NCBI GenBank assembly: GCA_963971405.1
Contig: OZ020491.1
Coordinates: 32,043,019 to 32,107,018 of the forward strand
DNA: 64,000 bases
From: Psococerastis gibbosa
Lineage: Eukaryota; Arthropoda; Insecta; Psocodea; Psocidae
Reading direction: 5' to 3'
Shown here one piece after another: positions 1 to 10,308 of the stretch. The position numbers were made by a program, and so were the translations under genes. The notes beneath the pieces were generated by a model that was not told where the DNA came from, did not search any database, and was given only the letters and a program-made list of their open reading frames with translations. The first letter of the stretch is position 1; each line of letters begins with the position of its first letter.

Positions 1-215
1 AATTACATTGCGTACCCTGTCCTTGTTACTACCGTTACAGTGCATTGGTCTGTTCTTTCCAGAATATGCAATTGAGAATTAAGGGGTTTTAATATATTGA
101 GGTGCCCCCCCCCCCTCCCCGAGGGATCCGAAATTTAACCATAGGGAGATTATTTACTATGAAATTACACATTATGTCTATCTACAAATTTATAAATTGG
201 TTCGACTAGGACGCC
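1..215 (+). repeat. REP-A fragment (3' part), cut by window start
   Basis: Matches the last third of the REP-A repeat seen complete at 1235, 34429 and 49126: the 'attgcgtaccctg' segment, a poly-C run at about 107-117, then the conserved 'gaaatttaaccatag' and 'attatttac' blocks and a diverged terminal 'ataaattgg'. It is an older, diverged copy. No coding capacity seen. Confidence 0.7.
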
Positions 216-237
216 ACTGTGATGCCTTATGCCTTAA

Positions 238-408
238 CATTGACTTTTTCGTACTATTACTAAGCCAACCTAGCGGAGTTAGGGCTACAAAGCCCTCTCT
301 TACACTCAACCACCTGCTCTAGATGCCCTCCAAAGGCCAGAAAATGTAGCAAGTGTGGGACTCGTACCAACTGCCTTTCGTGGGAAAGTTGGAGTCTGTA
401 CCACTGGC
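238..408 (-). repeat. tRNA-derived SINE S1, copy 1
   Basis: Reverse-strand copy of the S1 SINE whose best copy is at 63385-63620. The tail motif 'ctattactaagccaaccta' and the body motif 'aaagccctctcttacactc' are visible, followed by a mutated tRNA-like head in which box B reads as the complement of 'gggactcgtacc'. Some internal bases are lost relative to other copies. Confidence 0.75.
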
Positions 409-1234
409 ATGGAGCGCTGAATTAAAAAAAAAAAACGAGTTCCCATTGTTGGTTTGGTGTTACTGTTAAAGGATGGAATACAGACACGCGCTCTACTATT
501 TGCAGTTCATTGGCGAACCGCGGAGCCTGTTCTGTTCTCCAGCACTCAGTTCGTCAGTTGTCCGTTAGCCGTGCTAGTGTACACAGTGCTGGTGATTTTC
601 CGCGTCACAAAGTGTTCAGTGTTTCTCCAGTTCAGTTTTTCCATTCGGATAAAATTTTCCAGTATTTTTCCACTGTCATCCTCCAGTGATATCTCCCGCA
701 GATTTTCAAATTTCATTCAAGGTAACTTTTAATACTAAATCTTAGGAGGTGACTGACAGTTCGTCGAACCGCAGATTTGTAAACATCATATTTTCAATGG
801 CGCAGTAGCATGATTTTGGGTTACCTACATCAGATTCAGAAATCAAAATATTCATTACTGAAACAGAAAAATATTAAATTAAAAGCGTAAAAATTGTGAG
901 CTTTAAAGTTGTAAACTGTAAATAAGTGCCAATAAAATGTAAACAATGGTTTTTGACTAGAACAGGGTTCCCAACAAAAATTTTCCAATGACAATCACAA
1001 TACAGCCGCTGCTTATAGGCTTAGTAGCGAAGGACCTGATCAACATTAATTCCTAAGCTATAGTGAAAAATGTGGTCGCTCCCCCCCCCCCCCTAAGGCC
1101 TTAAGGCCAGCTAACCTAATGTCATACTACACCCGATCACGATAGCATGGCACTCGGAACACTAAGTCACTAAGTTATGTTGTCTATTTATTCGAAAACT
1201 TGCATAAGCGGAACACAGAGTTTTTTCGATTTTT
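409..1234. other. no recognised gene
   Basis: AT-rich DNA. The open frame at 454-732 (92 residues) has no recognisable domain and no flanking gene signals, so it is not called. A run of C's at about 1080-1092 is the only notable feature. Confidence 0.5.
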
Positions 1235-2088
1235 GCTTTCCAATTTATACGTAGTATAAGGAAAGCTTTGTGATGGTCGAAATTTTCGATTCCGAGATTT
1301 TAACGGATTTACACGTCTTGAGGTCCCAGGAACCAAAAAAAAGTGGTTTTGACGAAATGTCGCTTTATCTGTTCATCGATTTCCGGGCAAACTACTTGGT
1401 CGATTTTGATGAAATTTAGCATGTCGGTTCACAAAATTAATGCCTCGGGACCATTTGTTTTTATTTTGAGCTAACTCAATTTGGGGGGGGGGGGGGTTTA
1501 TTCTCAAAAACTCCCAAAATAACGTCTACAAAAATTATATCTCAAAAACGGCTCCAACAATTTCTTTTAAATTCACATACTGTATGTTGTAGTCGTTATT
1601 ATTGTTAATAAAATGCGGGGGGTCGCTTGCCCCTTGATAGTTTCCTTCTGGGGGTAAAAAAAAATAAAAATAACTAAATTTCAATTAAAAATGACTAAAA
1701 AATAATTTTTCTGTGAAACCTTTCTATCGTTGATTTCTACCTTCAGGCATGTTTTAGGTGTTAAATTGAGTAATGAAACCGGACAGGTTGCTTGCCCAAA
1801 AAACTATTTGGTTTTGTGCAAAAACATGTTTTTTTGAAAAAATGATAGAAAATTCAAGTGCATTGCGTGCCCCTGCCATTATTACTGTGTGGTAATGTGT
1901 AATGACCTATCTGGAATTTACCTCACCTCCAGCGACGTCGGGTGGACAACCCCTCCTCCGCCCCCCCCCCCCACCGAGATATCCGAAATGTAACCATAGG
2001 AAAATTATTTACCATGAAATTTCTCATTTTCTCTATCTACTAATTGATAAATTGGAAAGCATGTTCGAGTAAACTCGGACCGGTTCTT
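1235..2088 (+). mobile_element. REP-A complete copy (terminally inverted, ~850 bp)
   Basis: Starts with 'gctttccaatttat' and carries near its end the inverse 'ataaattggaaagc' (14 bp), followed by a conserved tail 'gagtaaactcggaccggtt'. Between them are fixed landmarks in order: 'gatttcaacggatttacac'-like, a 'ggtcccaggaacc' block, a site that is a (GTCT)n run in other copies, 'gattttgatgaaat', a poly-G run, 'aaaacggctccaac', 'accggacaggttgc', and a poly-C run before 'gagatatccgaa'. No open frame of useful length. Terminal inversion suggests a non-autonomous DNA transposon, but no clean target duplication was found, so class is uncertain. Confidence 0.75.
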
Positions 2089-2582
2089 ATAAATTAAGTA
2101 TTGGAAGTGCCACCTTATATGATGGAATTCCTATTGTGGTCAAATTAAATATGTACTGTACATGGTTGTAAGTATGGTTTATAAATAAATAAATAAATAA
2201 ATAACGACTTTATTTTTACCTGGGCGAACCATAAGACTAGAAAGTCTTCTTTGGGCTAACCCAGGTAAGGCAAGGAATGGTTAGTATTACAATAATCGAG
2301 ATTCTTAAGACTAGTGTTGTTAGTATTGTCCTAAAGTTTCACTAATTCAATAAAAACAAACAAAAACAAAACAGAAACGAGAAAAACAACAATAAGTATT
2401 GGCCTAACTGCCCTGTAGGCCTATGTGACCATTGTTATTGTTCTGACCAGTTCTGACTGTTAAAGAACCGGTGCGGTACTAGTGAACTAGTGCATGTCTT
2501 CATCGTATTATATTTACTCCTATTTAGGCCTATATATTATACAGTAGGTAATATGAGTTGTTCCATGTTAAATAATTAAGGT
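2089..2582. other. no recognised gene
   Basis: AT-rich spacer with a short (AAAT)n tract near 2183-2205. The segment around 2205-2275 ('tttatttttacctgggcg') looks like a retroposon tail but is not assigned to a family. Confidence 0.4.
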
Positions 2583-2935
2583 TAAATTTCGGTTGCATCG
2601 ACCTAGATCCATAATTTTTTGCCCCAGAACCAAACTATCAAGGGGTCAGCGACCTGCTGTTGAGTTTTGTTTACATTAGTAATAACTACAATATTTGAAT
2701 TTAAAAACCCCCAAAATGGAGTTTTAAAAAATGATCCCAGTGTATTTTTTTTGAACCTACAATATATACCAAATTTCAAGAAAAACCTCCGAGTAGTTTG
2801 TCCAAAATTCGACGAGAAAACAGACAGACAGATTTCGTAAAAAAAAACTTTTTTGGTCCCTGGGACGTTAAAACGTGTAAATCCACTGTAAGGGTGAAAT
2901 CTTGACATCGACATTTTCGACTATCATAGCTTTCT
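2583..2935 (-). repeat. REP-A partial, diverged copy
   Basis: Reverse-strand copy of the first half of REP-A: 'aaccaaactatcaaggggt', 'cagacagacagatttcgta', 'ccctgggacgttaaaacgt' and 'gacatttcgt'-type landmarks are recognisable in inverse order. It is more diverged than the copies at 34429 or 49126. Confidence 0.7.
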
Positions 2936-3234
2936 TTATAGCCCTACCAACGTAGGCCTATTATATAAGAAGGCAATATAAACCATATTGGTGTGATCCA
3001 GGGGTGTGCAAAATCAACATTTAGCCTCCTCTTGAAGCTAAAAACTCGGTACCACCTGCTTTATATACAGTAGGTATGCTTTAGAGCTTTTATACATAAA
3101 ATGTAGTCTATCATATTTTGTAAGATGATTTTTGTTCGCGTAACATTTGCACAGTATGCCTCAGTCATCAAATCAAATTATATTATCCATAAAACAATTA
3201 CAGTATAGGATGCCGTCATATAAACACACATAAT

Positions 3235-3412
3235 CAAGGCCGTAGCCAGGATTTTTTCGGGGGGGGGGGGGGTTAGAAATTTCATTGGGTATTACATAGT
3301 GGTTTTTATTTTTCCTCTCAAAATCCGATTCTATCTAGTATGAAGCCATTTCATTTCGGGGGGGGGGGGGGGGTGTTTGAACCCCCATGAACCCCCCTTG
3401 GCTACGGCCATG
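3235..3412. mobile_element. hAT-like MITE (178 bp) with 8-bp target duplication
   Basis: Terminal inverted repeats CAAGGCCGTAGCCAGG and, inverted at the right end, CATGGCCGTAGCCAAG (two mismatches). The element is flanked directly by the 8-bp repeat CACATAAT at 3227-3234 and 3413-3420. The CA..TG ends and 8-bp duplication are typical of the hAT superfamily. The interior has two long poly-G runs and no coding potential. A degraded relative lies at 55088. Confidence 0.85.
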
Positions 3413-4102
3413 CACATAATGGCACACATACAGTATATTGTCATATTGCCTATATGTATAAGACGAGTGGTCCATGAATTCCTGTATTATGTAAAATGCA
3501 GTGTACATCAAATATATTTTTAGTGTGTTCTTAAATTGACTCAGAGGTTAATTAGAGTTTTTTTCCTCGATAGAAAACGTTATTTTCTTAAAATTTAAGC
3601 CGATGCGGCTCTATAGTACAGTACCAACCTTCTGCCATTCCTTGGATATTACCTAGGTCTTTCTGCTGTGGTGTATAGTTCGACTTGATAGTTTACCATT
3701 GGTTAGGAAAAGAGGCCCTCGGATGGCCAAAGCTATTGAAATCAGACCATAGGCATAATAGGCCTATAGATCTCAATTGCAATTTTTGGCAGTTGATTTT
3801 TCATTTGGACTAATTTTAGGCGATTACTATAATGCGATGACTGTAATAGTTCACGGGAAGCAGACACGGATTACAGACACAAGCAGATAAACCATTCAAC
3901 CGCGGCCAGCCTACTGCATTTGACCTTGAGGACTTTCCCCGTCGCGCAGCAACCATAAGCGCCATTTTTGTTTTCTTTGAGGACCTAATCAGATTCAAGG
4001 GCGGATTTCGAGGACTTGGGATTGCATTGCAATAATTTGGAACAAATTGGATTACCTACGGTGGTACGCATCTTTGCTTTCCTATTCATATACAGCAACA
4101 AA
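3413..4102. other. no recognised gene
   Basis: AT-rich spacer. A 60-codon reverse-strand frame at 3816-3998 has no recognisable features and is not called. Confidence 0.4.
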
Positions 4103-4166
4103 TTTTGGGGGGCCCTTATTTTGGGGGGCCCTTATTTTGGGGGGCCCTTATTTTGGGGGGCCCTTA
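4103..4166. repeat. 16-bp tandem repeat, four units
   Basis: The unit TTTTGGGGGGCCCTTA begins at 4103, 4119, 4135 and 4151. The units are essentially identical, so the array is recent or homogenised. It contains alternating G6 and C3 runs. Confidence 0.9.
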
Positions 4167-4404
4167 CGCAAGACAGCTAGCAGTGGGGCCCAACAATTTT
4201 TTGCAATCACGTACATCACTTAACTTTCTGTCGCAAAATTAGTTATTGTTTTTAAACTTTCATTTTCTTTTCTTAAATAATTTTTTTATTTTTATAATTT
4301 TTTTCAGAAAATCCCCAAAAATTACATTTTCTTTTTCCTTTGGCTGGGGGCCCTTACGCCTGGCGTAACTTACTATAACCTTCTGTTACGCCACTGTTTA
4401 TATA

Positions 4405-5660
4405 CAAATGTGTTTGTATAAGGAAAGCTTCATTGTGATGGTTGGCATTTTCTATTTCGAGATTTCAACGGATTTACTCGTTATGAGGTCACAAGAACAA
4501 CAAAAAAGTGGTTTTTACGCATTGGCGTAAATTCCAAAAATTTCTAGGGGGTGGGGGGGCTTTAGGACCCCAAGACCTTGTTCCCCCGGAGAAAAAAAAA
4601 TCGATAAATGGGCCCAAATTAGTGCGGTTTTACGCATTATACACCCTGGAGAAAAGAGAGCCCGGCCCCCCCCCCCCAGGAGAAAAAAAAGATGAATAGA
4701 TCCAAATTAGGGAGGTTTTACGCATTTTGCCAGCAGTACAGTTGCGATTTTACAGACGAATAAACCTACCACTGAGGGGGGCCCGGGGGTCTCTCCCGAA
4801 ATTTTTTTTTGAAAAAATAGGTCTGAAATATTGGGGTTTTAGGCAATTTCAGTAATATATTTTTGTGAAAGTACTTGGTCAATATGTTGATTTTTTTCAT
4901 GATGTCTTTCATGTGAAATAAGCACCCCAAGAATTAATTTCCCTTTCGTTATTGTGGATACTATGCCCTTCGCCTCCATAACGTCTTTGTCACCAGAACT
5001 CCTGGGGGGGGGGGGCTTCAAGTGCTTCTGGGGGGGGGGCAGGATCCCCCTATTTACGCCAATGTTGCAAGCAGTACAATTGAGATATTATAACGACGAA
5101 TAAACCTACCATTGAGGGGGGCCCGGGCCCCAGGGGTCTCCTCCGGAGAAAAATTTGGAAAAAATAGCTCTGAAGTATTGGGGGTTTAAGCATTTTGAGT
5201 AATATATTTTTTTGTGATAGTAGTTGGTCAATATGTTGATTTTTTTTTCATGTAAAATAAGTATTCGGTACTAAGAATTAATTTCCCTTTCATTGTTGTG
5301 GATACTATGCCTTTAGCCTCCATAACGTCTTTGCCACCAGAAATCCTGGAGGGGGGGGGGGCTACCGGTGGAAAGTCCCCCCCCCCCCCCAGGACCCCCC
5401 CTATTTACGCCAATGTTTTTACGAAATGTATGTCTGTCACCCTTTCTGTTTGTCTATTTGTGGAAAAACCACTCGGTGGATTTTGATGAAGTTTGGCATG
5501 TTGATTTAGGCCTACAAAAATTATATCTCGGAACCAATGCTTTTATTTTGGGCTTCCTCAATTTTCGGGGGGTTTACCCTGCAAAAACTACAAAGAAACT
5601 TCTAAAAATTTATATCTAAAAATGGCTCCAACTATTTTCTTTTAGTTCACCTAATTTGCA
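4405..5660 (+). repeat. REP-A copy split by a tandem duplication
   Basis: The REP-A 5' part ('gtataaggaaagctt', 'gatttcaacggatttac', 'aaagtggtttttacg') runs to about 4520, and the repeat resumes near 5418 with 'tttttacgaaatgt', 'gtctgtcaccctttctgtt' and 'gattttgatgaa'. The 0.9 kb between is foreign to other REP-A copies. The joint falls at the 'gtttttacg' site. Confidence 0.7.
4728..5425. repeat. ~340-360 bp tandem duplication inside REP-A
   Basis: Two head-to-tail units, about 4728-5064 and 5065-5425. Each runs from 'agcagtaca' through 'gacgaataaacctacca', a G-rich 'gaggggggcccgggg', 'ggtcaatatgttgatttt', 'gaattaatttccctttc' and 'cctccataacgtctttg' to 'cccctatttacgccaatgt'. Units differ by point changes and homopolymer length. 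No coding sense. Confidence 0.8.
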
Positions 5661-5754
5661 TAGGGAGTAAATAAGTAAGAGAGAATTATAGACGGTGAAA
5701 CTTATCGTCGTGATATGCTGAATTATAGTTTAACATAATATCTGTGTGGTTATC

Positions 5755-6935
5755 AGAAGCCGCGCTCTATGTATTCGATTTCTATGGGCCTTGCATCATT
5801 GTGACATTCATGCCAACGAGTCTGCCCTCGACTTTACGTCATGTCGTGTCATTTTAGGGTGGACATGTCAAAGACGGTAACAATGATAGACCACTGCATT
5901 ATAGTATTATATATCTTTGGGAAATAGTATGCACTCATACATGGCAGTTCTGTGACATAAAGGTGATACATTTCAGTATTAAAAGATACCTTATTACAAA
6001 GGCTTTCATGGCCGGAGTTACGTGACGAAGCCAGGTTGATAGGCCGTGGTCGTACTGTAACTTGTACTGTACTTTCAAACGTTCCGTCAAAATTGTTGCT
6101 GCGGAACCTCCGCGATACATTCTTAGAAGTCTACGCAGTTCCATGAAGATGCTGACCGCAGATGTGGACGAAACGCTTGGATGTACGCTTTCAGAACGAC
6201 TACGGCCTATCATCCCGTATTCTACTGCTCACGTTAATTGATGATCATTGAGATCGGAAGACTCACTCTAAGTATTCAATTTCTATGGTTCTTGTATTGT
6301 GTATTGTGACGGTCATGCTGACGCGTCAGCCTAGATACAATACTATGCCGTGTAATTTTTGGGTAACGCGATATATTATGCACTGGAACATGGCAGTTCT
6401 GTGACGTAAAGGTAATTCATTAGTGTTAAGAGATGTCTTTGAGGCCGGAAGATTCGCTCTATGTATTCAATTTCTTTGGTCCTAGTATTATTGTGACGGT
6501 CATGCCGACGCGCCTGCCCTCGCCTTTACAGTGACATGTCGTGTCATTTTAGGGTGGACATGTCAAAGACGGTAACAATGATAGACCACTGCATTACAGT
6601 ATTATATATCTTTGAGATATATGTTATGCATTGAAACATGGAAGTTCTATGACATAAAGGTGACGCATTTCAGTATTAAGATATACCTTATTACCATTAT
6701 GCAATTATTACCTCCGAGATACAATCTTAGAAGTCTACTGGAACATGACAGTTCTGTGACATAAAGGTAATTAATTATAGTATTAAAAGATAACTTTGAG
6801 ATCAGAAGACTCGCTCTATGTATTCAATTTCTTTGGTCCTAGTATTATTGTGCCTGCCCTCGCCTTTACAGTGACATGTCGTGTCATTTTAGGGTGGACA
6901 TGTCAAAGACAGTAACAATGATAGAGCGTGACATT
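5755..6935. repeat. complex tandem repeat, about four units
   Basis: Units begin near 5755, 6248, 6443 and 6790, each with 'gctctatgtattcaatttc', 'ttgtgacggtcatgc', 'gtgtcattttagggtgg', 'gtcaaagacggtaacaatg' and 'cagttctgtgacataaagg'. Unit lengths differ because of insertions and deletions, including a PLE-2 copy in the first unit and a PLE-2 scrap at about 6712-6740. Confidence 0.75.
5998..6236. mobile_element. PLE-2 short copy with inverted arms
   Basis: A PLE-2 terminal sequence with arms in opposite orientation. The left arm, read on the reverse strand, has 'cgaccacggcctatcaa' and ends with 'ccggccatgaaagcctttg'; the right arm, on the forward strand, has 'tctacgcagttcc', 'gaccgcagatgt', 'gacgaaacg' and 'gactacggcctatcat'. 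It interrupts the tandem repeat at 5755-6935. The reverse frame across it is not a protein. Confidence 0.75.
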
Positions 6936-7229
6936 CATGACAAGCTGCCGAACATCATATCTGCTGGCAGAGCCAGGGGGTATAATGTTACAGTGGAACA
7001 TCAAGTAGGGCGCAGATACGTCACCTTCCCGATATAACGTATGTCACTTTCAACGGAAACCCCATTTGGCAGGCAGTAGCTTAAAATATTAAGCTATTCC
7101 CATCACTGCCTGATTGAAGGTACACCAAGTTCTAGTTTGGATAGCGCTTCGCACCTGCCATGGGCACCTGGTATTTTGCATCACGAGCAGGTGTTTTTGG
7201 ACTGCCATTTTGAAACTAACTTCTAAATA
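6936..7229. other. no recognised gene
   Basis: Short spacer between the tandem repeat and a LINE relic; nothing identified. Confidence 0.4.
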
Positions 7230-7420
7230 TACTTCATGGTCTTGTGATGAGGAACGACAGCGGTCGTATCCTGCATGTTTTAATCCCAGGGAAGACAGAA
7301 GGGGCTGGCTGTAGAAGAACATCCTGATTAAAAGTCCTGCGGCTGTGGTTTGACTTCCCTTTCCAGAGCAGCAGCTAGTCTTCAAGGTCCAAATTGCAAT
7401 AGTGATCGCTAATCTTCGCT
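7230..7420 (+). pseudogene. decayed LINE C-terminus
   Basis: Conceptual translation across stops and shifts gives 'LIPGKTEG...RRTS*LKVLRLWF', which aligns with the intact stretch HAIIQGNIEGQRTLGRTSW at 17869-18015. This G-K/N-x-E-G...GRxSWL...W pattern is the usual C-terminal tail of a large group of non-LTR retrotransposons. It contains stop codons and frame shifts and is dead. Confidence 0.6.
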
Positions 7421-7722
7421 AAACGAGGAATATTAGGCGCCCATTCCACCGACCGGCTAGGGCTATTTCCAAAAACGGTGACGTGGTAGCAGACATTCAA
7501 GACTTAGGTAGCGTTTCCACCGACCTCGCATTGCAGATTGCAAATGACATTGACGGAAATTAGAATTTTTCTTTTTATAGAAATCTATTAAAATGTTTGT
7601 AATTAACATATCCCATGAAGCCATTTTTTAATTTTAGTTTCTTTTTTGTGATTTTACTGTATGATCATTGATCAATATTAACTATGGCATAGAGGAAAAT
7701 AAACATTTCCGTCAATTCTGCA

Positions 7723-9135
7723 ATGCGAGGTCGGTGGAGACGCCACCTAACCACACCCCGCCACAGCGTCAAAAACTCATTCGAGTTGGTTTCCCGCCTT
7801 AAGCACCTTTCCTTATCCAGCAATGCCAAACTCGTCTCTTTCGATGTCAAAAATCTGTTTACTAATATTCCCGTACCCGAAGTACGTAAATTAGTTGCCC
7901 AGTCACTCTATCACAATAACACCTCGAACAGCCTTATCTCTGAGACCCTCCTTCTGTTAGACACATGCACTCATCAAAACTATTTCCGCTTCGAATCCGA
8001 CTACTACCAACAAAAAATAGGCCTACCTATGGGTTCTTCCCTTTCTCCCCTTCTTGCTGAAATTTTTATGGATAACTTCGAACACAAACTTCTACACAAT
8101 AAAAATCCCCTAGTTAAATGTATATCTTTCTGGACAAGGTATGTGGATGATATCTTCTGCATTTGGACAGGAAGTAACAGACAACTAGACAATTTCTTAA
8201 GTTTTATCAACACAATTCACCCAAAAATCCAATTTACCATGGAAGTAGAAGAAAACAACTCCCTGAACTTCTTAGACCTCACCATCACCAAAAATAATAG
8301 TACCCTAGACTTCAAGATATTTCGTAAAGAAACCCATAGCGATAATATAATCCCTGTTGATTCTTCTCACCCATTCCAGCACAAACACGCAGCATTCCAT
8401 AGTATGATTTTTCGACTCCTTAACATCCCTATGAATCAAACCAACTATAATAATGAATTAAATACAATAAAACAAATTGCCCAAAATAACAATTTCAATC
8501 TCAACCTAATAGACAGAATCCTACGACATCACAAAATCAAACACAACCTCAAACTAATTTACCCCCCAGGGAGCTTAAACCCGGTAACCAATAAATCATA
8601 TTTCAGGATACAATACATAGAAAAAATCACAGAAAAAATTAGTAACCTCATTTCTTCTACAACAGACAAAACACCAGCCCCGTACAATCGCAACAATTTG
8701 GCCAATAAACTCATGAACTGCAAAACCAAACCAGAAAAAGAAAAAGGCAATGGAGTTTACCGTCTAAATTGTAACGATTGTAACGCAATTTACATAGGCC
8801 AAACAGGCAGAAGCTTTAAAACTAGGGTCAGAGAACATATAACAGGTATAGGAGACACCAACACCAACAGCACATTCGCGAAACACCTTAACTCGGAAAA
8901 CCACACATTCGATCCTCACAATTGGACAGCCCTACACAAAATAAAGAAAAGTTACACTTTAAATTTTTTTGAAAATGTTGAAATCAAAAGAGCTTTACAC
9001 AATAGGGAAAAATTAACAAACGACATAACATTCACACAATCATCCCCTCTAATAGATCTAGCTAGTAGGTTAGGAATAGGTAACCAGCCACGCCCCCTCC
9101 CACCCCCTCCTCCCCCCGCTCCCAGTCCTATATAA
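7723..9135 (+). CDS. Penelope-like reverse transcriptase with GIY-YIG endonuclease (N-terminally truncated)
   Basis: Open frame of 470 codons. The first 9 or so codons come from the MITE target, so the apparent start is accidental. RT motifs follow: 'VSFDVKNLFTNIP' with Asp at about 41 (motif A), 'GLPMGSSLSPLLAEIFM' (about 100-116), and 'RYVDDIFCIW' with the catalytic Asp pair at 142-143; 'NFLDLTI' follows. The C-terminal GIY-YIG nuclease has 'GVYRLNCNDC' and 'AIYIGQTGRSFKTRVREH' (about 344-372), the CxxC typical of PLE endonucleases, and 'LHNREKL' with the likely catalytic Glu near 429. A proline run ends the protein. Full PLE proteins are usually larger; the N-terminus and first RT motifs are missing. 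The RT makes cDNA at a nick cut by the nuclease. No stops interrupt 1.4 kb, so the insertion is young, but it cannot be an autonomous complete gene. Confidence 0.93.
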   Translation: MRGRWRRHLTTPRHSVKNSFELVSRLKHLSLSSNAKLVSFDVKNLFTNIPVPEVRKLVAQSLYHNNTSNSLISETLLLLDTCTHQNYFRFESDYYQQKIGLPMGSSLSPLLAEIFMDNFEHKLLHNKNPLVKCISFWTRYVDDIFCIWTGSNRQLDNFLSFINTIHPKIQFTMEVEENNSLNFLDLTITKNNSTLDFKIFRKETHSDNIIPVDSSHPFQHKHAAFHSMIFRLLNIPMNQTNYNNELNTIKQIAQNNNFNLNLIDRILRHHKIKHNLKLIYPPGSLNPVTNKSYFRIQYIEKITEKISNLISSTTDKTPAPYNRNNLANKLMNCKTKPEKEKGNGVYRLNCNDCNAIYIGQTGRSFKTRVREHITGIGDTNTNSTFAKHLNSENHTFDPHNWTALHKIKKSYTLNFFENVEIKRALHNREKLTNDITFTQSSPLIDLASRLGIGNQPRPLPPPPPPAPSPI

Positions 9136-9398
9136 ACCAAGGTTTCCTCTCCCTAGTCACATTTGCATCTTCTCCTCGAGTTGAGCAAGTCTCAAATCGC
9201 AGATAAGGTGTAACTGTGCTAGTGGGTTTCCCTCTGTAGATGGCAGTTCTTGCCGAAAGCGCTCAGGGTTTTATACTAACACAAGTGGGTTTCTTAGACA
9301 AAGTTAATTTCTTAACGATTATTTGGGTTTTACTAATTCGGGTTGTTATAACAAGTTTTTCTAAAACTCTAAGTTTTTGTTATTTTTTGTTTATTTAA
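7751..9398 (+). mobile_element. Penelope-like element PLE-1, 5'-truncated insertion
   Basis: The insertion lies between direct repeats GCCACCTAA at 7742-7750 and 9399-9407, the sequence found once at this place in uninterrupted FB-D copies. It contains the reverse transcriptase-GIY-YIG frame and about 260 bp of 3' untranslated sequence. The 5' end is truncated inside the RT domain, the expected outcome of target-primed reverse transcription that stopped early. The same 3' sequence recurs at 56210-56445. Confidence 0.93.
9136..9398 (+). other. PLE-1 3' untranslated region and terminus
   Basis: From 9160 the sequence matches 56210-56445 almost base for base, including 'gagttgagcaagtctcaaat', 'gtgggtttccctctgtagat' and the terminal 'ttattttttgtttatt'. 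This is presumably what the PLE reverse transcriptase recognises. No polyadenylation-type poly(A) tail is present; the end is T-rich. Confidence 0.85.
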
Positions 9399-9475
9399 GC
9401 CACCTAAGTCTTGAATGTCTGCTACCACGTCACCGTTGTTGGAAATAGCCCTAGCCGGTCAATGGAATTGGCACC

Positions 9476-9922
9476 TAAGGAAGAAGTATGTAGCTCCTAC
9501 AGGCATAGAAACGTTATATGCGTTGACAGCGCCTGGTTCAGTTGTATAGTATGTGTCAGTATTTGATACCGTAATGACATTTAGACAATACAATCATGCA
9601 AAAATATTGTAGGATACAATAGAATTATGTATCATCTTTCTGTAAAATTTGGCGAATAAACGACTTGGCATTTAAGTGCAAAACTGAGCGATTTTTTTTT
9701 ATACAAAGTCGCTTTTCGCTGAAGAAATCGACCTTAGAGCCGTCAAAAATATCCGTTAAATTACCAGAAATGTACATTTCAATTTAATGCCATGTGGCCT
9801 TCGGCCTTCACTGATACCAATTAGCTTCTGACCTTGAACTCCTTCCTCGGGACTACGAGACCAATCGTCTTTTGAACAAATCCAATTCAATAAAAGTGTG
9901 GGCAATCAATGTCAGCTATTTA
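9476..9922. other. spacer between two FB-D copies
   Basis: AT-rich, no recognisable gene or repeat. Confidence 0.5.
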
Positions 9923-10308
9923 GGCGCCCATTCCATTGACCGGCTAGGGCTATTTCCAAAAACAGTGACGTGGTAGCAGACATTCAAGACTTAGGTTACG
10001 TTTCCACCGATCTCGCATTGCAGAATGCAAATGACATTGACGGACATATTTTTTTTCTTTTTATAGAAATCTATTAAAATGTTTGTACTTAACATAGGCC
10101 CTATCCCATGACGCCATTTTTTAATTTTAATTTGTTTGTGATTTTACTGTATGATCATTGATCAATTTTAACTATGGCATAGAGGAAAATAAACATTTCC
10201 GTCAATTCTGCAATGCGGGGTCGGTGGAAACGCCACCTAAGTCTTGAATGTCTGCTACCACGTCACCGTTGTTGGAAATAGCCCTAGCCGGTCAATGGAA
10301 TGGGCACC
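9923..10308. mobile_element. FB-D foldback MITE, copy 2 (386 bp)
   Basis: Whole copy with GGCGCCCATTCCATTGACC at the left and the inverse at the right, flanked by TTA and TAA. The interior is itself palindromic around 'gaaatctattaaaatgtttg' and 'gtgattttactgtatgatc'. It shows the unbroken target of PLE-1: 'cgccacctaagtcttgaatg'. Confidence 0.88.

Larger units (their letters stand above)
7436..9475. mobile_element. FB-D foldback MITE, copy 1, split by PLE-1
   Basis: Left end GGCGCCCATTCCACCGACC; right end is its inverse with changes. Both halves carry the internal motifs 'gacgtggtagcagacatt' and 'tgcgaggtcggtgga'. Removing 7751-9398 and one target duplication restores an element of about 390 bp like the copies at 9923 and 10716. 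Flanks read TTA/TAA. Harbinger-like by 3-bp duplication (see copy at 10716). Confidence 0.85.

Noticed and set aside
454-732. 92-codon forward frame.
   Set aside because: Low-complexity, serine/phenylalanine-rich, no family resemblance, flanked by repeats.
5755-6935. CRISPR-like array of spaced repeats.
   Set aside because: Units are 200-490 bp, irregular, diverged and hold retroelement pieces; no short identical repeats with unique spacers occur anywhere in the window.
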